From contig JAVGVS010000040.1 in the NCBI GenBank assembly GCA_032718565.1, positions 3,046,027 through 3,110,026 of the forward strand: DNA of 64,000 bases, given 5' to 3'. Below are positions 11,914 through 22,985 of the stretch, one piece after another. The translations under genes and the position numbers were made by a program. This DNA comes from Distichodus sexfasciatus. Lineage: Eukaryota; Chordata; Actinopteri; Characiformes; Distichodontidae. The notes beneath the pieces are model-generated. The model was given only the letters and a program-made list of their open reading frames with translations, was not told where the DNA came from and did no database searches. Each line of letters begins with the position of its first letter. Positions within the stretch are counted from its first letter, which is position 1.

Positions 11914-12425
11914 GACGTCGCTCGTCTCGGAAAGCTTTCCTGCTTCGGTGGAAATTAAGACCCACAGACCTCTGGAATGTTTTTCTCTCTCTGTGAAACT
12001 GCAGAAACGTAAAAAAGCGGTGGCGGTTTTCATCTCGTATTTTGTGAGCGAGTGAGGAGGGAAAAAACACTGTTTCTGTGCAAGCTAAACTCAGCTTATC
12101 TCAATGCACCTCGTCGGCAAACGGAACATCTTCAAGGATCCGCTCTCGAGATGGGGAACTTAAAGCTGAGAGCGGTGACAGTCTGTTACAGGGGCTTCTA
12201 ATGAGATGCGTTGTGGGCAACTTGAACTGGTTTAAGGCGAAGGCCGAGGTTTGCCTAAAAGCTCGTAATGGCACTTACAAAGCTACATCACCCTTTCTGT
12301 GGAACTAAAGTAAACGTAAAACTAAACCTCAACATGCTAGCAATCACAGTCTACCTTCAAATAATACATGGAATTTACATGGGAATATGTTAACTGTGTA
12401 AACCCTGAAATGTCTCCACGAGAGA
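11914..12425 (+). other. gpr146: Probable gpr146 3'UTR start; end not defined
   Basis: Sequence after the stop is of moderate GC content and has no repeat signature for about 500 bp. I see no AATAAA close to the stop. The first good one on this strand is at 13600-13605, beyond inserted repeats, so the transcript end cannot be placed with confidence. Confidence 0.3.
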
Positions 12426-12482
12426 TGTGTATGTGTGTGTGTGTGTGTGTGTGTATATAGGTGGGTATGAGTGTGTGTGTGC
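12426..12482. repeat. (TG)n microsatellite
   Basis: An uninterrupted TG run of about 24 bases is flanked by imperfect TG/TA repeats. It lies between the gpr146 3' side and a nested hAT insertion. Confidence 0.9.
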
Positions 12483-12527
12483 TGCTAAAAGTGTGATCTA
12501 CTAGTGCATCTCAAGAAATTAGAATAT

Positions 12528-13316
12528 TAGGGGTGTGCGGAAAAAAAATCCAATCACAATTCTTTCTGTCGATTTAGAATTGATTCATATTTTCAACTGA
12601 CGTAATGGCGGTAGTTCAGCTCTCCAGTCCTATAGATAGCGCAATGTTGAAATCTGCCCCGATAGACCTCCTTCACACGAGCGTTAGGGCGATTGAAATT
12701 AATCGCATAATCGATGCATTGAGATGTGGACGATTCTGCGTCATTGCAGTGCCAGACCATAATCGATTATAATAGGTTTTCAAGCGGCGGTACGCTGCCC
12801 CTAGTGGTCCGCGGCGGTATTGCTGGTGGTCCATGACATGCCGTCCAGTTCCACTACTGAAATCACTTTTTCAAAACATATTCCTTTTTTCATTTTTCAA
12901 AACATTTCCACATGATTTGGGCATCTTTATAAATAGCTAATATAATGCAAATATCTAATACAACAGTAAAACAACTAACGACGGCATGATCTCCGTGCAA
13001 CGTGAAGTAATGTAGAAGATTTGATGGCATGCGTTGTGATGCATCGAGATATCGCATCGCTGTAATCGTAATCGACTCAAATCGTGAGACCAGTGAAGAT
13101 TCAACACATGAAGGAAATGCAGTCAGTATGCGTAGGTATGCAGTACATTTAGTAGACTACGTTTGATTCAGTGTGATGTGTTTCTTGATCTGCCAAACAG
13201 CAATCCGAAAACAAATTCATCTGTGTATTGAACCACAAATCGATTTTGAATCCAGTCATGAGCCCAAGAATTGAAATCGAATTGAATCGGGAGATTTTCT
13301 GAATGGTGCACCAATA
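12528..13316 (+). mobile_element. hAT-type element with 8-bp target duplication, containing a second nested element
   Basis: The element opens TAGGGGTGTGCGG and closes GGTGCACCAATA, whose reverse complement is TATTGGTGCACC. Flanking 8-mers are TAGAATAT (12520-12527) and TAGAATAC (13317-13324), a 7/8 duplication. Subterminal sequences (AATCCAATCACAATTC left, AATTGAAATCGAATTGAATC right) are rich in the GAATC motifs usual for hAT ends. A further element (12685-13110) sits inside. No transposase is encoded. Confidence 0.75.
12685..13110 (+). mobile_element. Nested hAT-like element, related to 33289-33623
   Basis: It shares with 33289-33623 the opening TAGGG..TTGAAATT(A/G)ATCGCATAA, CAGACCATAATCGATTAT, CCCCTAGTGGTCCGCGG, and the closing AATCGTGAGA(C/T)CAGTGAAG. 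Its own target duplication is not evident. The right end is placed by homology. Confidence 0.55.
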
Positions 13317-13352
13317 TAGAATACTGTGAAAAAGTTCATTTGTTTTCGTTAT

Positions 13353-14439
13353 ATCGTTAAAAAGGTAAGCTCTGATGGACGATATATTCATTACCAGAAA
13401 AGTGTAATACGTTAAGGCTTTTGATTTGTTTTCATGTTGAAGAAATGTCAAATGTTTGTCGTTCTACTATTGATGATTTACTCAGTTTACTTAAACTCAG
13501 AATGAGATATTATTAGATACTGGATTTCCCTCAGTCATTATCATCATCATTAACGTTAAAACAAAACAAAAAAGCCTTGAAATATTTCACTTTGAATGTA
13601 ATAAATATATCATACATCAGGGTTTTGCTTTTTGAAATAAATTATTATATAATAACAGAGCTGATATTCTGATGATTTTAGATGCACGAGTACAATCACT
13701 ACACTGCTCCAAACGCTGTTCTGCCGAAGAGGGGGGAGTCATTCGTTAAAGATGAGGGTCAGCATTATATATTGAGTTCATAAACTAAACTAAAAAGCTA
13801 TTCTTAGAGCATAATCCACTACTAGACCTTATATTTATTATTGTTCCAATCACATTAGTTCTAGCTGATGGCTTTATCAGGATCATTTGTTCAAATCCAC
13901 CTGACAGGAGCATTAGGACTAACTCATTCCTACAAGCCGGCCAGGTTTTTAGGACATCTATTAAAGGTGGAATTAAAAAAAAACATTTTCAAGTCGTCTG
14001 ACAAGACAGTAAGAGCTCTTGCGATAAATACTGACCAGTGATAATAGCGCCTTTTTGATGAACCGACATTCAGCCCCGGACTCAGTTAATGATTACACCA
14101 CGGCGCTCAAAGTCCTGTTGATTACAGGGAAACATTTGTAGAAAAGCAAATATGTACGTTTTACATCATTTGCTTGAGAGGAAAGAAATTAAGGCAGAAA
14201 AATTGTACACTAAAGCAAGAAGCTGTAAAGTGCTGACTGTCATTATCCCTTAACATACCAAGCCTAGGTCGTCAACGTTGTTTACCAAGCTGGGCTCATC
14301 GGAGGTTTTTCTCAGTTGTTTGTTGCGGTAGCTTACTCAAAATAGGTTTTTTGGGTTTCTGAAACTATATTTCGGCATATTTTGTTCAACAATATTTTGT
14401 TTATTTATTTCAACAGTAGTAATATAATCCATATACTCT
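13353..14439. other. No gene recognised; low-repeat stretch
   Basis: AT-rich sequence with no repeat family I recognise and no exon. The portion at about 14020-14300 is of mixed composition and could be conserved non-coding DNA. That is only an impression from its complexity. Confidence 0.35.
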
Positions 14440-14930
14440 TAGGGTGTTTTCACATATGGTCCTCTTTAAAGGAACCGAACTCAGTCCTCTAGAAGTGGTC
14501 CAAAAAGTGGACCAACAGAACGGGAACTCGGTTCTTTTTATGTTCACACTGTGAGTTCATTTGAAAGGAGACTCAGTTCTCTTTCTGCTCCACTTCAGCT
14601 CAGATGGGGCCTCTATCCTTTTTCTGTTCATACTTAATTCCTATGGAGCTGTCAGACCTTTACTGCTTTGCATTCTGGGTAGTGTTCGCTTCGAACCAAA
14701 ACTGTCAAAGCGAATCAGGAGCGCTTTATGTTTATAAGGCGCAAGTTAAACGAACCGTGCCGCGGACTTAAAGCGAACAGACTGAGACCACCTCCCGACA
14801 TGGTCTCAGTTCGATTCGATTTAGAGGGGTCTGAGTTCATTTGGTGTGTTCACATATATGTTAAAAATGCTGCCTAATCGATCTGAGTTCGCTTTAAGGG
14901 CTGAAGCGGACCAAGTGTGAAAACACCCTT
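14440..14930. mobile_element. MITE with AGGGTGTTTTCACA inverted termini
   Basis: The left end AGGGTGTTTTCACA (from 14441) is inverted at the right end as TGTGAAAACACCCT (to 14929). The interior is rich in GAACTC/GAACTGAG-type motifs in both orientations. This terminus is typical of fish hAT-derived MITEs. No coding capacity. Confidence 0.75.
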
Positions 14931-15071
14931 ATTCGTAAAAGTTACATCTCATTTACATCGCACTCATCCAGCATCCGAACAATGTCATCATCTGAGTTTG
15001 TTGGCGGGCCATTTTTTAAACTTTGCAACGTTCAAAACCTGTAAAACAGACAAGAATTGATAATCCAAAAA

Positions 15072-15719
15072 TGTGACCCTCCACGGCAAAACCAGTCACT
15101 TGTCGCAACAGAGGTTTCTGAGAAAAATGAGCGTTTATGTTGCGTGGGGTAAAATTTTGGATTTTTTGTTTTTAGTGTTTTGAAACAGTGGAAGGTCTAT
15201 ACTGTGCTGTTGTGAATAAATTTGGCTGAAAAACTTACCCTTTCCATCCTAAAAACGTGACTTTCTCGAGGTGAGGAATTCAATTCCAGCAGAATGTTAA
15301 AAGTTTGTGTTTTGACCGCTCTACTCCAATATTTACGCTAAATCCACTGGTTGACTAGTGTGAAGATATTTCTCCGGAATCCATCTTCGTCTCCCGAGTT
15401 CAGTTAACCTAATGCAGGTAGGCTATCCGTGTGGCTGTGAATGCAGCGTAGGCTACCGTAAATGCAAACGTAGCCGCGACCGCACCAAGCGTCTGTGAGT
15501 GCTACGGCGATAGTCAACTTCAAAGGCAGATTTCTCCGTTTCTCACTTGGCGTGACAGGAGAAACCCGACTCCTTTGAATGTTGATATCTCAGTCATATG
15601 TCGTCCCATTCATTCCATATAGGTATTGTTTTGAAGCTTGATTTATGCCCTTTCATGAAAACATCATAACTTAATTTTGAAAATTTGCAGCAAGCGACTG
15701 GTTTTGCCGTGCCGTCACA
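15072..15719 (+). mobile_element. ~650-bp TIR element (family T1), copy 1
   Basis: The ends are an inverted repeat of about 37 bp starting TGTGACCCTCCACGGCAAAA; in this copy the right arm is slightly damaged (GTGCCGTCACA). The interior is almost identical to copies at 31661, 34836 and 61395, including the segment with two TAGGCTA motifs and a CGTAGC/GCTACG pair. It encodes no protein. No convincing target duplication is visible. Confidence 0.8.
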
Positions 15720-16598
15720 TTTGTAACTTAGTATACCAAGCGGGGTCCTGCCGGCACGCCAAGGGTGTTTTTATTTTTTAAAAGTTTTTATGAACAAATT
15801 TTATATTAGTCTAATTATATATTTTTTATCGTAAACTGATGTGGGACAAATACGAAAATCAAGAAGAGTTGTTATAGTTACAGCAGAATCACTAAAAATG
15901 TCAGTCTGGGGTCCTCCGACCCCCCCCCCTTGGTATGTTAAGGGTTAAAGCACCTTCATTTTTAGCCTCAAAAGATACTGGAGAGATGTCAGACGGATTG
16001 TAGAGATTAACAACGATTCTCGACGCGAAAGAGTCTCACGAAAATATTGACAAATCCACTTTAATGAGACGATAGCTTAATAAAGGCACTTCTAACACCA
16101 GGAGAGGGGGAAACAGCAGGAACATGATCGTTCTCTCTTGCATAAGGGTTAACGTGTTGCAAATCTCTTCCCGCTCCCGTCTGTGCGGTCCTGAGCCGGG
16201 GGCGTTTTATCAAAATAGAATATATTTTTTGAATGAGAGTACTGCATGTGCTGTTCGAGGGGGAAATCGTCTCATGGAAATCCACTTACATAAGCAGAGA
16301 GGGGAGAAAAAGGATCAGAACGGTCGTCCCCAAAACGACGGAGCCGAGGGTGCTGGTGGTGGTGACGTTCATGCCAGTATAAATGTATAATAGGAATTAT
16401 GTGTATATATTGTACGTCAAGAGATTTACTGGAAGAGTCAACATGCCGTTTCAGAATTACAGTGTTATTTTCTCAGAGGTTTATTCCGTTACCGTGTCCA
16501 CAGTCATGTCACGCAGCGAGCTGTTCAATAAACTAACATGAATATTATCACACACCTAAGCTTGTTGTCGTGTCTCAATCAGCAAGTGAAGATCAACG
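15720..16598. other. No gene recognised
   Basis: Non-coding DNA with a C-run near 15921-15929. Short frames at about 16060-16390 on both strands have no recognisable similarity. Confidence 0.4.
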
Positions 16599-16660
16599 TA
16601 GGGCTGGGCAGTACGACCTCAAGTTAACGTCTCCATTACGGTTAGCTGACGATTGTTTGT

Positions 16661-16884
16661 GGCGGTTAGTAGCGTAACAGTGATCAGAAGGTCGCCGGTT
16701 CCAATCCCGGACCGGTAAAGTTACCACTGAAGGTACTCATGAGCAAGGTACCGTCCCCAAGCACTGCTCAACGGACGCTGCCCATGTCAGCCGCCCACTG
16801 CTCCGTCATGGATGGGTCAGATGCAGAGGTCACATTTTGCTGTGGTGCACTGTGCCGTGTTCACAATGACAAATAATCACTCAC
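16661..16884 (+). mobile_element. SINE S1, internally shortened head
   Basis: It has the A-box region AGTAGCGTAACAG, then directly the TGATCAGAAGGTCGCCGGTTCCAATCC B-box region with the usual intervening bases lost. The body and tail (ACAAATAATCACTCAC) are intact. Confidence 0.7.
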
Positions 16885-16934
16885 GTAGCCGGGTATTTAT
16901 AAAAACGGAAAAAAATTCCCGGCTACGTGAGTGA
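16877..16934. repeat. 17-bp perfect inverted repeat (hairpin) at a SINE end
   Basis: TCACTCACGTAGCCGGG at 16877-16893 is exactly inverted as CCCGGCTACGTGAGTGA at 16918-16934, with a 24-nt A-rich loop. The left arm includes the last bases of the SINE tail. Confidence 0.85.
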
Positions 16935-17869
16935 TTTGTCCATGCATTAACGTCACTGAAATTGGCCCAAGTGGCGATTTCTGAAAGCTTCCGTGACTAC
17001 GTGTGGACGGAGAAAAAACAGAGTTTTAGGTTCATAGCGTCGTAAATGTGATACAGGAAATGCGCTGACGTCAGATGTGCGAGGTTGTTTACGTTGAAAA
17101 CTGAAGATGGACACTGTCAGAGCTGCGGTTCTCGTCTCCCTTATTGCACCTTTGGCGAGGAGTAAAGGAGAAGGAGTGCTGTGAGGAGAAACCCTGCTTT
17201 TCTACGGCTTTCGACCCAACGACCCAGAACGCTATCCCATCGACGCCGACCCCGGAGCAGATGCGGACGTACCTCTGAATGGTCATTTTGAACGTGAAAT
17301 TGTCCTACCTTGAAGAATGCCACCAAAATGACCATCCCTCACGAGCTTCTCTCCTGTCCAGGATTCTGATTGGCTGACCTGGTGCCACGCAGCTGTTGAT
17401 GGCGTATTTATCCGTGTTTGTGTGCACAGAGATGTTTTTGAAAACCGGCTCATGCGGAGGAGAACAAATATCGGCCGACGTGTGAACGGGGCCTTCATTG
17501 TGGTGCGCTGTGTGCTGTGCTGTGTTCACCAGGGCTGTACGATATGACCAAAATCTCAACTTTGTGAAACTTGTGAAAGTTCCACTGCGCGCTCAGAATT
17601 AAGGCACAAATATAACACGTTGTATTCTCTGTGCCTACGTCCACGTGTTGCCGTGGTGACTACTGCAAACCCTCATCCAAACCATCAACACATACCGCCG
17701 TGTATTTTTTAGAGATGTAACTGATCCGATATGTGGATGGGTATCGGTCTGATAACGACTCAAACGGCTGGATCGGGTATCGGTGGCATCGGGCCCTTCT
17801 GTGGAGCCGATCTGTAAATGCGTGCACGCTCAAGTCGTTATGCATGGGAAGTGGCACTGCGGTAAAGTA

Positions 17870-18130
17870 GAGCTGAAACCATTGTTCCAATATCTCCAAT
17901 AATTCTATTACAAAAAATGGTCGAGGCAATTTTTCTAGATTCGAAGCTTTGTTTAATTCATTTTACTCGCTAGAGCAGCTCCGCTTGTATTTCACACGGA
18001 CGCTTAATAGTGACACACAAGGTTTTCAGTGGCGCGATCAAGACGAGACCTGATCCCTCTGTGTGTGAAAGTATTTGTGAGATGTTCCTGCACTAAAACA
18101 GAAGTAAATGCATAAAAACGCATAAACGAC
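17870..18130 (+). mobile_element. hAT-like repeat segment shared with 63465-64000
   Basis: Common blocks: TTACAAAAAATGGTCGAGGC, AATTTTTCTAGA, TTCACACGGACGCTTA, GATCAAG.CGAGA, GATCCCTCTGT and AAACAGAAGTAAATGCATAA. It runs into the left arm of the 18092-18369 inverted repeat. Confidence 0.55.
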
Positions 18131-18369
18131 ATTTTCCCGATGTAAACGCACGCGTGCATGAGCGCCGTTACTCGCTAGAACGATTTTCCATCGTTTATTC
18201 TGGAACACGCGCCCCGGAGCCGCGGCACAATGAAGCGCTGGGCGCGCGTTACAGAATAAACGATGGAAAATTGTGTTAGCGAGTAACGGCGCTCATGCGC
18301 GCGGTCATTAACACAGCGTGCGTGTTTACATCGCGAAAATGTCATTTATGCGTTTACTTCTGTTTTAGA
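18092..18369. repeat. Long inverted repeat, ~115-nt arms
   Basis: The left arm (18092-18210) and right arm (about 18247-18369) are inverted copies with a few indels. The core, with the GAGCGCCGTTACTCGCTA motif and CCATCGTTTATTCTG, is nearly perfect at 18159-18202 against 18252-18294. The loop is only about 40 nt. One arm matches the single-copy sequence at 63.7 kb, so two head-to-head copies of a repeat form the hairpin. Confidence 0.8.
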
Positions 18370-18575
18370 GCACGGAAGAGGATCGTGGGAAATGTAGTTC
18401 TCTGCAAAAGCAGCTCATTTTATAGGCCAAATTGGTTCAAAATGACAAACGTCAGTATTTCATTTTCAATTGATCAATTTTTTTTTTTCAATTTTTTGTA
18501 TTTTTATCACGATTATCACAATAACCATTATGTCGAGGTTCTGAATGTCTAATTTTCGATGCATATCCCAGCCCT

Positions 18576-19342
18576 ACGTCAGCGTGACACGTAGGTGACT
18601 TTTTCCAAAAAAAGTGAATAAATGTGGTTTCTGTAACTCCTGCCTCGACGTATTTTTCCTCAGCGCTGGACGAAGCTGCCGGAAGGAGCTGTAAGAGAAA
18701 ACCACAAACCTTCACGCTGTTTTGCTGCTGGAACTTTTATTTTCACACTTGGAACAACCTGAGCTTTACGACGGGGAGTGTTCAGACCAGATTTGGTGGT
18801 GGTATTTTTGTCTTAAACAGCTATATGAAGTTTTTCACAAAAATAAACATATTTGTGTATTGTGAAAACAGAACATTTTTCAGATCTTTCCCGTAATTAC
18901 AGCTTCATGTGCAGCTCGGGACCAGGACGCACCAAACCCCGGTAATTACAACACGATTAAGCAGCGGCGTGCGCGACCTTGTGTGTCATTTGAAAGAGGG
19001 GCATTTTTGAACATTCTTTATGACGGGATAATTGCAAAAACAGATAATAGCTGAATTTCTTCATGCTGACTGACTTTCTAAATTCTTTCACTCTTGTATT
19101 CAGAGATGCACCTTAAACATGTTGCCAAAATACTGAGCGAAACCCAATCATTTTTCTAATTTTGTCCAGAACAAAGCATCACTTTTAATGCGGTCAACCA
19201 GTGGCATGTGTGCTCTTTATTTTTAACATTCTTCATCATTTGTAACTGCAAAAAGAGAAAATAGTTCTTGAATTTGGTCACAAATTGAGATGCAGACTGA
19301 ATTCTTTTACTCTTGCATTTAGAATTTAAAATATTTTCACCA
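18576..19342. other. No gene recognised
   Basis: AT-rich non-coding DNA. Short frames near 18620-18900 show no similarity to known proteins. Confidence 0.4.
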
Positions 19343-20148
19343 GCTGCACGATAATATCGGAATCGTATTGAAATCGGCCGATAATCGGCATTGGACTGAC
19401 GCTTAGATTTGCCCCGATATTTCTAGCCGGTATTTTTTAACGTGTTTATTGTGCGTTATGAAAGGTAGCTCATGTGCTACCTTCCGAGTCCGAGGTGGGA
19501 TTTTATACGGCTCGCGCGTTCTGTCTTAAAACGTATGGCGTTATTTTGTGCCAAACTTCTGAGCGCGAAGTGGAACGTTCGTGAGCAAAATCTCTCGTCT
19601 TTACGCGCTCAACTCTGCACATGCAAATATTTTAAACAAAATTGTGTGTTTGCCTCACTTAGTTCGCACATGGGCGTGTCCCGAGTCACGTTCTACCGCA
19701 CTTAATAGTATGGTAGGTGAAGCGCTCTTATCATGCTTCTCTATGTGGTAGTATGCATCTCGGGAAGTAGCCGGGGTTGTGGCTTAACGGCTCTCTACTC
19801 ACTTGGTAGTGCACATGGAGAGTCATACACGCCCTATTTGACTTGGTACACTATGTAGGGCGAGAAGTGACTTTTTCTTAAAATCTTGTGCACTACGCTG
19901 GAAATGCTCGGCCCTCGCTTCACTCTGCTTTCACGCTCGCTTGACTTGGCGCTGTGTTAGAAATGTACGAGTTATGGTGTTATTTTTGTGCCAAAATTCT
20001 GAGCGTGCAGTGGAACTTTGTTGAGCGAAATCTCTTGTCTTTACGCGCTCGACTCTGCTGTCCTCATTTATCGACATCGGTATCGGCAGACGTAAGCAGT
20101 AAAAACCGTATATCGGCATCGGTCAGTAATTCCCTTAGCGTGCATCCC
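19343..20148 (+). mobile_element. hAT-like non-autonomous repeat, copy B
   Basis: Collinear with copy A (8186-8912). This copy has clearer ends: TGCACGATAATATCGGAATCG at the left and AGTAATTCCCTTAGCGTGCATCCCTA at the right. It also has the internal GTGCCAAA.TTCTGAGCG module twice. The GCACGATA / TGCATCCCTA termini suit a hAT family. Confidence 0.6.
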
Positions 20149-20211
20149 TAATTTTCGCCGTACTAAACACTGTTTACTTTTTAAGTCTATTTTGAGCGTG
20201 TGACTATTTGA

Positions 20212-20372
20212 CGGTGGTTAACGTTGCCGTCTTACAGCAAGCCGGTCCTGGGTTCAATCCCTGTGTCGGCCGTGTGTGGGGTCTTTCTGCTCACGAGTAC
20301 CTCAGTGGTACCTTTACCGGTCCGGGACTTGAACCGGCAACCTTTCCATCACACATTTAACGCTACTGTAGC
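20212..20372. mobile_element. Chimera of two SINE types
   Basis: The left half (about 20212-20278) is a tRNA-like head (GCAAGCCGGTCCTGGGTTCAATCC) followed by GGGGTCTTTCTG, i.e. a DANA/Mermaid-like head. It stops abruptly and continues as a reversed S1 SINE fragment (CACGAGTACCTCAGTGG...GGACTTGAACCGGCAACC). One SINE probably inserted in, or recombined with, the other. Confidence 0.6.
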
Positions 20373-20506
20373 TACACGTTTAAGATGCGATGGGCAACAA
20401 ATTTTAATTTTGAATGCTTTTTCATTCATGAATGTAATCATTATTGACCTTAACAAAAAAAACCTCACAAAGAGCGTAAACAGTATCTGTGTTCGTGTAT
20501 ACGTCT

Positions 20507-20575
20507 GGGTGTGTGTGTGTGTTTGAGCCAGAGTCAGTGCGCGCGCGTGTGTGTGTGAGTTTGTGTGGGTGGAGA
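20507..20575. repeat. TG/CG-rich microsatellite
   Basis: Imperfect TG runs with a central GCGCGCGC tract. Confidence 0.85.
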
Positions 20576-20959
20576 GGCCCACTTTCCCCCGGGGCTTACA
20601 GCGGTGTGGCATGACGCTCGCCACAAAAACCACGCCGCTCTGCTCCTAAAAGCAGAAAACATTCCAGGCATTTTAAACATTGTTTTGACTTCCGAACGGC
20701 AGACGCACGTCTTTGCTGCTTTTTTTCGCAGTGGAAAACAACAATAGCGACACAAAAACAGGGAACAAAGAAGATTGTCAGGATTTTTTTTAGGCCGATA
20801 AGGAAGCAAAAACGTTCTCTTTGTTTGAGGAAATAAATGCTCAACAAGATACAAAATGGTTGACTTCTCATCTGTGATTTTTGTTTTTAATCTGATTAAT
20901 CTCATTTTTAATTTGTCTGTAATAAATGGGAAGATTTAACTGAACTGGAAGGTTTTAGT

Positions 20960-21308
20960 GAATGTCGGACGAGTCGTGCGCGCTAATAAACTAGCGCGTG
21001 TGTTTACATCGTGAAGAATATCATTTATGCGTTTTTACACAATTACTTCGTTTTTTGCGCACAATTACTTACAAATAATTTCACATGCAGAGGAATCAAT
21101 GTACTGTCCGGTAAGTTGAACGTCTTGTGATTCTGACGGTATGTGTGTGGTTTCCGTAAGTTAAAGGGTTTCTGAGTTATTAAAACACTAACTGTCGCAA
21201 ATCGCGTGAGCTGAAAATATCAAACTAAATAATTGTTCATTCATCGTAATCAAAATGAAATGTTTATTTAATCGTGATACTGATTTGAGCTGATATCGCC
21301 CAGCCCTG
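20960..21308 (+). mobile_element. hAT relic, right part
   Basis: It contains the GTTTACATCGTGAAGAATATCATTTATGCG block shared with 18.3 and 63.7 kb. It ends with GATATCGCCCAGCCCT, the usual right terminus of this hAT group. The left end is not defined. Confidence 0.45.
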
Positions 21309-21487
21309 TCCCTTTGCTGGACGGTTCTTGTCTGTCCACATGAGTAATTACTTAAGAGGGGGATGAAATATGAGCTTAACCAGCGGAGTCAGTGTTGCGT
21401 AAAGGGCAGGGTTTTAATCTACTAGAAAGGGGACCTGCTCCGAAAAAAATCCCTCAACAGCCTGATGCTAGTTTTTAGTCAGGACGC

Positions 21488-21648
21488 GCTGGGGCAGTCG
21501 TAGAGTAACGGTTGGGGAGTTGGTCCCACAATCATCGGAGGGTCGCCTGTAAAAGGTACCACTGAGGTACTCATGGGCAAGGTACCGTCCCCAAGCACTG
21601 CTAGAAAGAAGCTCCTTCATGGATGGGTCAAATGTAGAGGTCACACTG
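21488..21648 (+). mobile_element. SINE S1, truncated, first of a three-SINE cluster
   Basis: Head GGGGCAGTCGTAGAGTAACGG, damaged B box, body to ATGGGTCAAATGTAGAGGTC. The tail is lost where the next copy begins. Confidence 0.7.
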
Positions 21649-21846
21649 GGGCAGTTAGTAGTGTAACGATTAGGTAATTGACCCAATGATTGGAAGGTTG
21701 CTGGTTCAAGTTCTGGAACAGTAAAGGTACCAATAAAGTGCTCATGAGCAAGGTACCGTCCCCAAGCACTGCTCCCCGGGAGCGCTGCCAAAGAAAAGCT
21801 GCCTGCTGCTCCTTCATGGATAGGTCAAATGCAGAGGTCACAATTG
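21649..21846 (+). mobile_element. SINE S1, second of the cluster
   Basis: Head GGGGCAGTTAGTAGTGTAACG with B box GGTTCAAGTTC; body ends at GCAGAGGTCACAATTGTGGT, where a reversed copy follows. Confidence 0.7.
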
Positions 21847-21934
21847 TGGTACCTTTTTACTGTCCGGGATTCGAACCAGCGACCCTCTGATCACAGGGAG
21901 AACACCGTAACCGTTACGCTAGCAGCTGTAAAAT
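21847..21934 (-). mobile_element. SINE S1 head, reversed, third of the cluster
   Basis: CCGGGATTCGAACCAGCGACC (B box) and AACCGTTACGCTAGCAGCTG (A box) on the opposite strand. Only the tRNA-like head is present. Confidence 0.7.
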
Positions 21935-22985
21935 TTGACTTTTGAAAGCCCAAGCGTCCTAGAATGGGCTTGCACAACAGTTTTGTACAAATCCCTCGCT
22001 GTGCAACCGGCCTGCAAAGTTATTTTTCAGTTTTCTGGGCAGAAGCTCATTTTTTAGCAGCGAGGAGACGAGTGTGGGCCTCACTTTGGTCTTCTTCCCC
22101 CTCCCACAACGCTCATTTCAAAGAGGGCTTAAAACACTGGCGCAGGGAGATCCGCGAGCGAAGACCACCATGCTAGCCGGCCTGTTCGGTTTGTCGTTTC
22201 AAGTTTGCGCAGTGGAAGTTGGCTTCCTCCCCATCGCTCAGCAAGACGGGACCAAACCGGGTTTTTCATGCGACCAATTCAGACTCTAAACAAGTCAAAG
22301 CCACCAATTCAAAACACACCACTTTCTGCGAACGCTCGATGAGTCTTTGAACATGTGACGGGGTTAAAGAAACACACTTTAGCCGTGTTTGTCGAGTGTC
22401 AGCGAGGCAGCAGAGGGTTTTTTTTTTTACTCGTTTTTTTTTTTTACTCAGGGTGAAGTTTGACCCGAATTCCGCCTTGTCGAGTGCTTGTGATTTGCCC
22501 AACTTTTATGACAGTGAAATAGAGCAGGAGCTGTGGACTCGTCTGCGCTTTCCAACCAAACTGTGGAACTTTCATTTTTTTTTCAAGACTACGCATAAAA
22601 ACAGACTTTCCAAAACCCGTCCCCGAGCCAGCGATCCAGACCCAAAATGATGGCTGGAACCCAAACCCACCCCCCTCCTCCTCCTCCTCCTCCCGACCGC
22701 GAGCTGCCAGCTTTGCTCAGTGCTTCCCCAGTTTGTAAATGTACCAGAGAATTCTAAATGGAATAACAAGCGAGCCTCATGTCGGCCGAAAATTACAACA
22801 AAAAAACCTGAGCCTGGCACGCTCACGTCGGCCGTGTGGTGGCGGTTGTTGGTGGGAAGAGATTTATAAATATCACATGATAGTCATTTTCTGGTTATTA
22901 GGGGTCCAAGCACAAAGTGCTAACGAATCCTCTTGTGATTGCTGTAGTTTTATGATTATTTTATGATTATTTTTATAATATATAT
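21935..22985. other. No gene recognised
   Basis: A GC-richer segment at 22030-22260 and a (CCT)n run at 22673-22692 are present, along with two poly-T runs near 22418-22445. I see no supported exon. Confidence 0.4.

Larger units (their letters stand above)
12504..13352 (+). mobile_element. Older dispersed repeat split by the hAT insertion
   Basis: AGTGCATCTCAAGAAATTAG left of the hAT element and GAATACTGTGAAAAAGTTCA right of it join into a sequence I recognise as a common teleost DNA-transposon terminal repeat. The hAT insertion therefore landed in a pre-existing repeat. Coordinates cover the two halves and the insert. Confidence 0.55.
16599..18575 (+). mobile_element. Composite hAT-type element with nested insertions
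   Basis: The outer ends TAGGGCTGGGCAG (16599) and ATCCCAGCCCTA (to 18575) are inverted. The flanking 8-mers GATCAACG and CGTCAGCG match at five of eight positions. The interior holds a SINE (16661-16884), a fragment of another SINE tail (about 17493-17530), a reversed piece of the 8.2/19.3-kb repeat (about 17560-17640), and a long inverted repeat (18092-18369). The outer element is therefore old and has served as an insertion site. Confidence 0.55.

Noticed and set aside
10831..12033. 400-codon open frame on the minus strand opposite gpr146
   Set aside because: It is a GC-bias shadow of the receptor gene: His/Gln/Val-rich low complexity with no family similarity, while the plus-strand frame is a clear GPCR.
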